This document shows, one piece after another, positions 60,901 to 64,000 of a stretch of 64,000 nt of DNA. Every line of letters starts with the position of its first letter. Positions within the stretch are counted from its first letter, which is position 1. Below the pieces are notes generated by a model, which made no database searches, was not told the origin of the DNA, and saw only the letters and a program-made list of their open reading frames with translations. The position numbers were made by a program, and so were the translations under genes. The DNA comes from Acanthopleura granulata (lineage: Eukaryota > Mollusca > Polyplacophora > Chitonida > Chitonidae): positions 3,491,726 to 3,555,725 of the forward strand of contig JABBOT010000014.1 in assembly GCA_016165875.1 (NCBI GenBank), written 5' to 3'.

Positions 60901-63181
60901 CCATGTTAACAAGGCTACTGTGTTTTTGTGTAACCGATCTTTTCATGATTGGATGACAGATCTGAAAGAAGTTAATGAATTTCTCACCAGAGATTGTAAT
61001 AGAAATCCCCTTGGCGTTTCCTAAACAGAACTCGCTTACAAAGATGCTGTGATTGTATTTGTGATTCACTGGAGAGAAGGGGAATACTGTTTCACGTTTT
61101 TTCGTTAGAACCTTTGGACAAAATGTTCCTGAAAAAATTATACATAACCACATATCGACGATTTCCATCGCATCCGTGCTGAAATCTGCTCACCCGATTT
61201 CGCGTGTGGACAGTAGTTCATTAGTATGAGATTACGTTTTTGAAGACGTTATATTTTTTTTTATTTAATTAGCGGTTTATGCTGTATTCAAGAATATTGA
61301 ATACATAAGAATAATATAAGATAATATAATATAATAATATAAGAATATTCAAGAATACTACAGTCGAAAATGAAGCCAACATGAGGTGGACTTGAATTCA
61401 CCGTATTGGGTCGTTGCGCAGCGCTAGAGGCTAACCACAGGGCCACGGAGGTCCCAGTTTAGACTTGGGACTTAATCTGAATAAAACCCTAATCCCAGGT
61501 CCCAAAGTTTTCTTCGACTTTAGGCAGATCTATTCTTAACTTCAATACAGTTTACAGCGCAGAAGAAGATTTGAAGATTTGTATATGTATTTTACCCTTG
61601 AAGATTTGTATATGTATTTACTAAGAGCTTTCTTAGACCTTCTTGGCAAAAGTGTAAATTAGCATTTGAATTCAATATCTGTGTTCAGGTACAAAGTGAA
61701 GATAATGCTCAGGTGATAAGTGAAGATGGAGTGTGGCTGAAGGCTAAGCCAGACTCGTGCATAAGCCTGGGGCCTGGGGTCTTGGGCCGATTTCAGGAAA
61801 CTATTACCGACTTGGATAAAAACATTTAAAAGGCCATTATAGAACTTGTGCTTAGGTCCCAGAAATTATTACTTTGATCACCTTATAAATGTCGTCTTTG
61901 GACAAATTTGACAGCAATTTAATTTTCATTACCGAAGCTGTTAAGGTATTGCTTCAGGGTTTTAAATATCTACTTCAGCCAGGCGTGTGAATTCGGATAG
62001 CTGGCCTTCTGAAAGACTGTCTATAAATATGATCATCTGCTGTGAACACCAGAGCTCACGTACCCCCCTCCCCCTCCCCCCTCCCCCCGGGCGTATAGCA
62101 GCAGATATTCCTCCGTGATTTAGTCTCTTTTTTTGATTTAACACAGACTGACAACTTTGTTTTCCTAATATTATGTGTCTAAGTAGCCGAACTGTGTCCA
62201 AATATATCTATCCGAACCATTGACTGGTTGTCACTGGCTCGTTCTGCTAAAAGCCCTGATCTCGTGACGTGTGATTCACCCACTGATCAGTGGGTGCGAT
62301 CACTGACCTGCGCGATGCCGCTCTCCATAGTGTGACTGTGACTTCAGTGATAAGGTTTCCCAGGAACTTTGGGCATTCAGGTTTCATACACCGGCGTACA
62401 AATTCATATCAGGTGGAGGAAACCTGCATACTGCCTGTGTTCGATAGATTATCACTACACGGGTAAGACTCGTAGTGGTAAAAACATGACATGGCCGTTA
62501 TGGGTCAGTGGTAAGATCGCAGTAATAACCCAAGTCTTCCTAACATTATGCTTGTCCCAACTGTTGATATCCCAGGTTCAAGCATTGTCATGTTTGAGTC
62601 AAGTATTCTTATTCGCCTGTACCGAGTGTCAATATCCTTGTACAAATACTGGTGTCTGTATACTGTCTGTATATTGTCTGTATACTGTCTGTATATTGTC
62701 TGTATACTGTATGTATATGGTATGTCTGCTCCAGCTACTTGTATCACCAAGTCACTCGTAAGCCTCGTCCGAGTACTGGTGATTCAAGTGCTCGCATGTC
62801 TGTCCTAAATAGTGATTAAAAGTGCTGGGATGTCTTGCCCAAATACTGATATGTGTGCGTGTGTGTGCAAGCACTCGTACCTGCATGGTCGGAATACTCG
62901 AATGCTTGCATGGTCCAAGTACACGTATGTTGGTAGGGTTCGACTGGTCGTGTGTCTGTATTGTTCAGGTATTTAAGCACCTGCATCGTCACAAGTATTC
63001 GCATACCTGTGCGGCCCAAGTGCTCGCGTGTCTGCATCCTCGATCCAAGTACTGGCATGCCCGCATAGTCCAGGTACTTGTATTCCTGGTTAAATTATGC
63101 AGGTATGCCTTTTCTTAATGTACTTTCCTGATATATTTGCAGGTGCACGATGTTATAGTTGGAGGCACGGAGGACGAGTGA
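51868..63181 (+). CDS. Short-chain dehydrogenase/reductase, DHRS11-like, 252 aa, catalytic Tyr and Ser missing
   Basis: Exons 51868-51999, 54270-54473, 56015-56109, 57493-57622, 58232-58324, 58991-59056 and 63143-63181, all GT/AG with matching phases. Similar along its length to human DHRS11 (260 aa): MERW start, cofactor motif TGASAGIG (12-19), CDL (62-64), NNAG (89-92), [14 protein letters not shown], the shared [13 protein letters not shown], and SPGVVKTE. At the active site HFYSATK is replaced by HFLMGSK: Tyr is Leu159, while Lys163 and Asn114 remain, and the residue 13 before Leu159, normally the catalytic Ser, is Val146. The fold and NADP(H) site look intact, so it is probably a pseudoenzyme. 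No frame break or stop is present. Cytosolic: no signal peptide or membrane segment. Confidence 0.93.
53298..53452 (-). repeat. SINE family 1, internally deleted, DHRS11-like intron 1
   Basis: TTTGATTTGTGTTTTACGCC, GGCCACCATTATGGTGGGAG, then straight to the head complement CCACGGAGGACCCCC. Confidence 0.8.
54270..54473 (+). CDS. DHRS11-like exon 2
   Basis: 68 codons, phase 0, acceptor TTTGCAG, donor GTAAGA. Contains [19 protein letters not shown] and [13 protein letters not shown]. Confidence 0.96.
54662..54925 (+). repeat. SINE family 1, DHRS11-like intron 2
   Basis: GGTGGCCTCTTTGGCCAAGG head, GTGAGTTCAAGCTCAGCTC, body with one block missing and tail AACACCAATGAAATAAATGG. Confidence 0.8.
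55177..55787. mobile_element. Foldback element with arms of about 85 bp, DHRS11-like intron 2
   Basis: Left arm about 55177-55260 (TTTATTAATGCCATGCAGTT, GGCAGTTTTCTATATATACT, CGGCTTATCAAG). Right arm about 55700-55787 is its reverse complement (CTTGATAAGCCG, AGAAAACTGCC, GCATGGCATTAATAAAA). The 440-bp middle is filled with short repeats of the type CACATAGGAAATCG / GATTTCCTGTGTGAAAA in both orientations. No protein is encoded. Confidence 0.8.
55876..55990 (+). repeat. SINE-like family 2 fragment
   Basis: GTGGGGAAAGTTCCTCAGCG, CTTGCCAAAG, TTTCCTCCACACATAAACCT, CATCGTGTAAGTGAAAAATT. Lies just upstream of exon 3. Confidence 0.65.
56015..56109 (+). CDS. DHRS11-like exon 3
   Basis: 95 bp, ends with two bases of a Ser codon. 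Encodes [17 protein letters not shown] and [12 protein letters not shown]. Asn114 of the SDR tetrad is here. Confidence 0.96.
56450..56708 (+). repeat. SINE family 1, near full length, DHRS11-like intron 3
   Basis: GGGCCTCCGTGTCACAGCCG head, TGTGAGTTCAAGTCCAGCTC (B-box), body CCACCATAATGCTGGCCGCC and AAATAAATAAATAAATACC tail. One of the best-conserved copies. Confidence 0.88.
57195..57475 (+). repeat. Degenerate 44-50-bp tandem repeat, DHRS11-like intron 3
   Basis: Six units with AACACGAGCAATTCATACAT and CGGCATATACCAAAAACAAT; it runs up to about 20 bases before the exon 4 acceptor. Confidence 0.8.
57493..57622 (+). CDS. DHRS11-like exon 4, substituted active site
   Basis: 130 bp from acceptor ATCCACAG to donor GTAAGT. 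Reads [20 protein letters not shown] then [15 protein letters not shown]. The DHRS11 positions for catalytic Ser and Tyr hold Val146 and Leu159 in an otherwise ungapped match, so this is not a misread splice site. Confidence 0.95.
57930..58112 (+). repeat. SINE family 1, 5'-truncated, DHRS11-like intron 4
   Basis: Starts within the B-box region (GGCTGTGAGTTTAAATCCAG) and keeps the 3' body and tail (AACACCAATCGAATAAGTAA). Confidence 0.8.
58232..63181 (+). CDS. DHRS11-like exons 5-7
   Basis: Exon 5 (58232-58324): [14 protein letters not shown] and HYSTK. Exon 6 (58991-59056): [20 protein letters not shown] (human LKPEDVAEAVIYVLSTPAHI). Exon 7 (63143-63181): [12 protein letters not shown] and TGA, after a 4.1-kb intron. 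Exon 7 is short, but its frame and position match the human C-terminus (IGDIQMRPTEQ). Confidence 0.92.
60771..60925 (+). pseudogene. Possible LINE reverse-transcriptase relic
   Basis: A short frame contains [28 protein letters not shown] is typical of LINE reverse transcriptases ahead of the SP-LF-LY block. The following active-site motif is not found, so this may be coincidence. It lies in DHRS11-like intron 6. Confidence 0.25.
61255..61460 (-). repeat. SINE family 1, degenerate, with AT-rich insertion
   Basis: Tail complement, then an AATATAAGATAATATAATA-type run, then GAAGCCAACATGAGGTGGAC and head complement GGGCCACGGAGGTCCC. Confidence 0.7.
62065..62098. other. C-rich tract, G-quadruplex/i-motif candidate
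   Basis: Four consecutive runs of five or more C separated by single T (CCCCCCTCCCCCTCCCCCC and on). On the minus strand this fits a G-quadruplex. Confidence 0.6.
62560..63095. repeat. Degenerate minisatellites upstream of the last DHRS11-like exon
   Basis: 62648-62722 is an 18-bp repeat (CTGTATACTGTCTGTATATT). Around it, to 63095, are loosely conserved units of about 27 bp (CAAGTACTCGCATG, CCTGCATGGTC). Confidence 0.7.
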
Positions 63182-64000
63182 TGTTTCACAAGACTTGTAC
63201 CTTGGCGGATAACAAGACTAATATGTGACATAACCTGAAAATAACTTGTCTGTTATTATATAGTATTATATAGTAACATTTGTATTCTATATGGATGGCC
63301 GCTTTCGTCATTTCTCTAGAAGGCCTCGGGCTGGAATTCAGAGCTTGTTTCTTTGTAGCAGCATTTAACTACGCGGCATGTCAGGTAACAATGGTAACAG
63401 GCAAAAGGTGGATTACCGCGTGTACTTCCGTTTCCTCCGCCCTTAAACATCAACAGCGTAATATAAGTGAAAACGTTTTGAGTATCGTGCAACGTTAATT
63501 TCCGATCAAATAAGAAAATAAATGAAGAAATCAGTGAATAATAAGTTCGATTACGTGCGAGTTTATCAGATTTCCTGAATGCTCATGAATGAATGAATTT
63601 GTTAGACTGATTTCAGGGCTTCCAAAACCGATTTCATACCACCATAATACTGGGCGCCATCTTGATATATTCTTGAGTACGACATTAAACACCAATGTGT
63701 AAATAAACAAACAAACAAACAAATAAATCAATACCCGATCTGTCGTCCGGGGTAATATTATTTTTTAACAATAATTAGAAAGGATAATAAAATGTCGCCC
63801 AGCGACAGAATGTCTGTATGTGGAGAAATAACGACGAGAATTCCGGCGTCCACCTTTCACATTTTCTAGACTCTTTCGGTGAAATATTTTATATATTGGT
63901 GTTCAACGCCTTGATCAAGAATGTTTCACTTATTGGACAGCTGTCATGTTAGTAGGGGTCGGTGGGAAGTGACGTGGGTAGGTGGGGTAGGGGTGGCGGA
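63182..64000. other. Downstream flank of the DHRS11-like gene
   Basis: Contains a SINE family 2 fragment (63400-63530) whose tail gives an AATAAA at 63517-63522, a possible polyadenylation signal 336 bases after the stop. Fragments of family 1 follow at 63600-63730 (+) and 63880-63950 (-). No gene start seen. Confidence 0.55.

Overview
This is a lophotrochozoan animal genome, most likely mollusc or brachiopod, judged from long intron-rich genes, AT-rich spacers and many copies of a tRNA-headed SINE of the kind common in molluscs. Nothing suggests bacteria: no operons and no long uninterrupted genes. Three protein genes can be assembled exon by exon, and every junction used has GT/AG ends and a matching codon phase.

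(1) 260-8280, minus strand: an ankyrin-repeat and SOCS-box (ASB-type) gene of 7 exons and 321 codons. Five of the exons are exactly 99 bp and each encodes one 33-residue ankyrin repeat. The SOCS box is in the last exon. The introns carry an array of 92/104-bp units made from a piece of an ankyrin exon, and two minisatellites.

(2) About 10440-46337, plus strand: a complete telomerase reverse transcriptase (TERT) gene split into about 32 exons, predicted at 1153 aa. The TEN, RNA-binding (TRBD), RT and C-terminal domains are all present. The catalytic Asp of motif A and the Asp pair of motif C are 156 residues apart, as in human TERT. The 36 kb of introns hold a 64-bp satellite, a 165-bp higher-order minisatellite, a 1.55-kb tandem duplication, three SINE-like families and an inverted pair of repeats with G-quadruplex-capable cores. 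TERT and the ASB gene are divergent, with about 2.2 kb between start codons and E2F- and ETS-like sites in between.

(3) 51868-63181, plus strand: a 7-exon, 252-aa short-chain dehydrogenase closest to DHRS11. It keeps the cofactor motif, NNAG, the Asn and the Lys, but the catalytic Tyr is Leu and the residue 13 before it is Val, so it looks like a pseudoenzyme. Its introns contain a foldback element of about 610 bp, other minisatellites, SINEs and a possible LINE relic.

Between TERT and the dehydrogenase (46425-51867) I find no gene, only a SINE and a palindromic cluster of repeats of about 350 bp. The three genes have unrelated functions (ubiquitin-ligase adaptor, telomere synthesis, oxidoreductase fold) and nothing indicates joint action. 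The most unusual items are the dehydrogenase that lost its catalytic residues, the satellite built from an ankyrin exon, and the TERT intron repeats.
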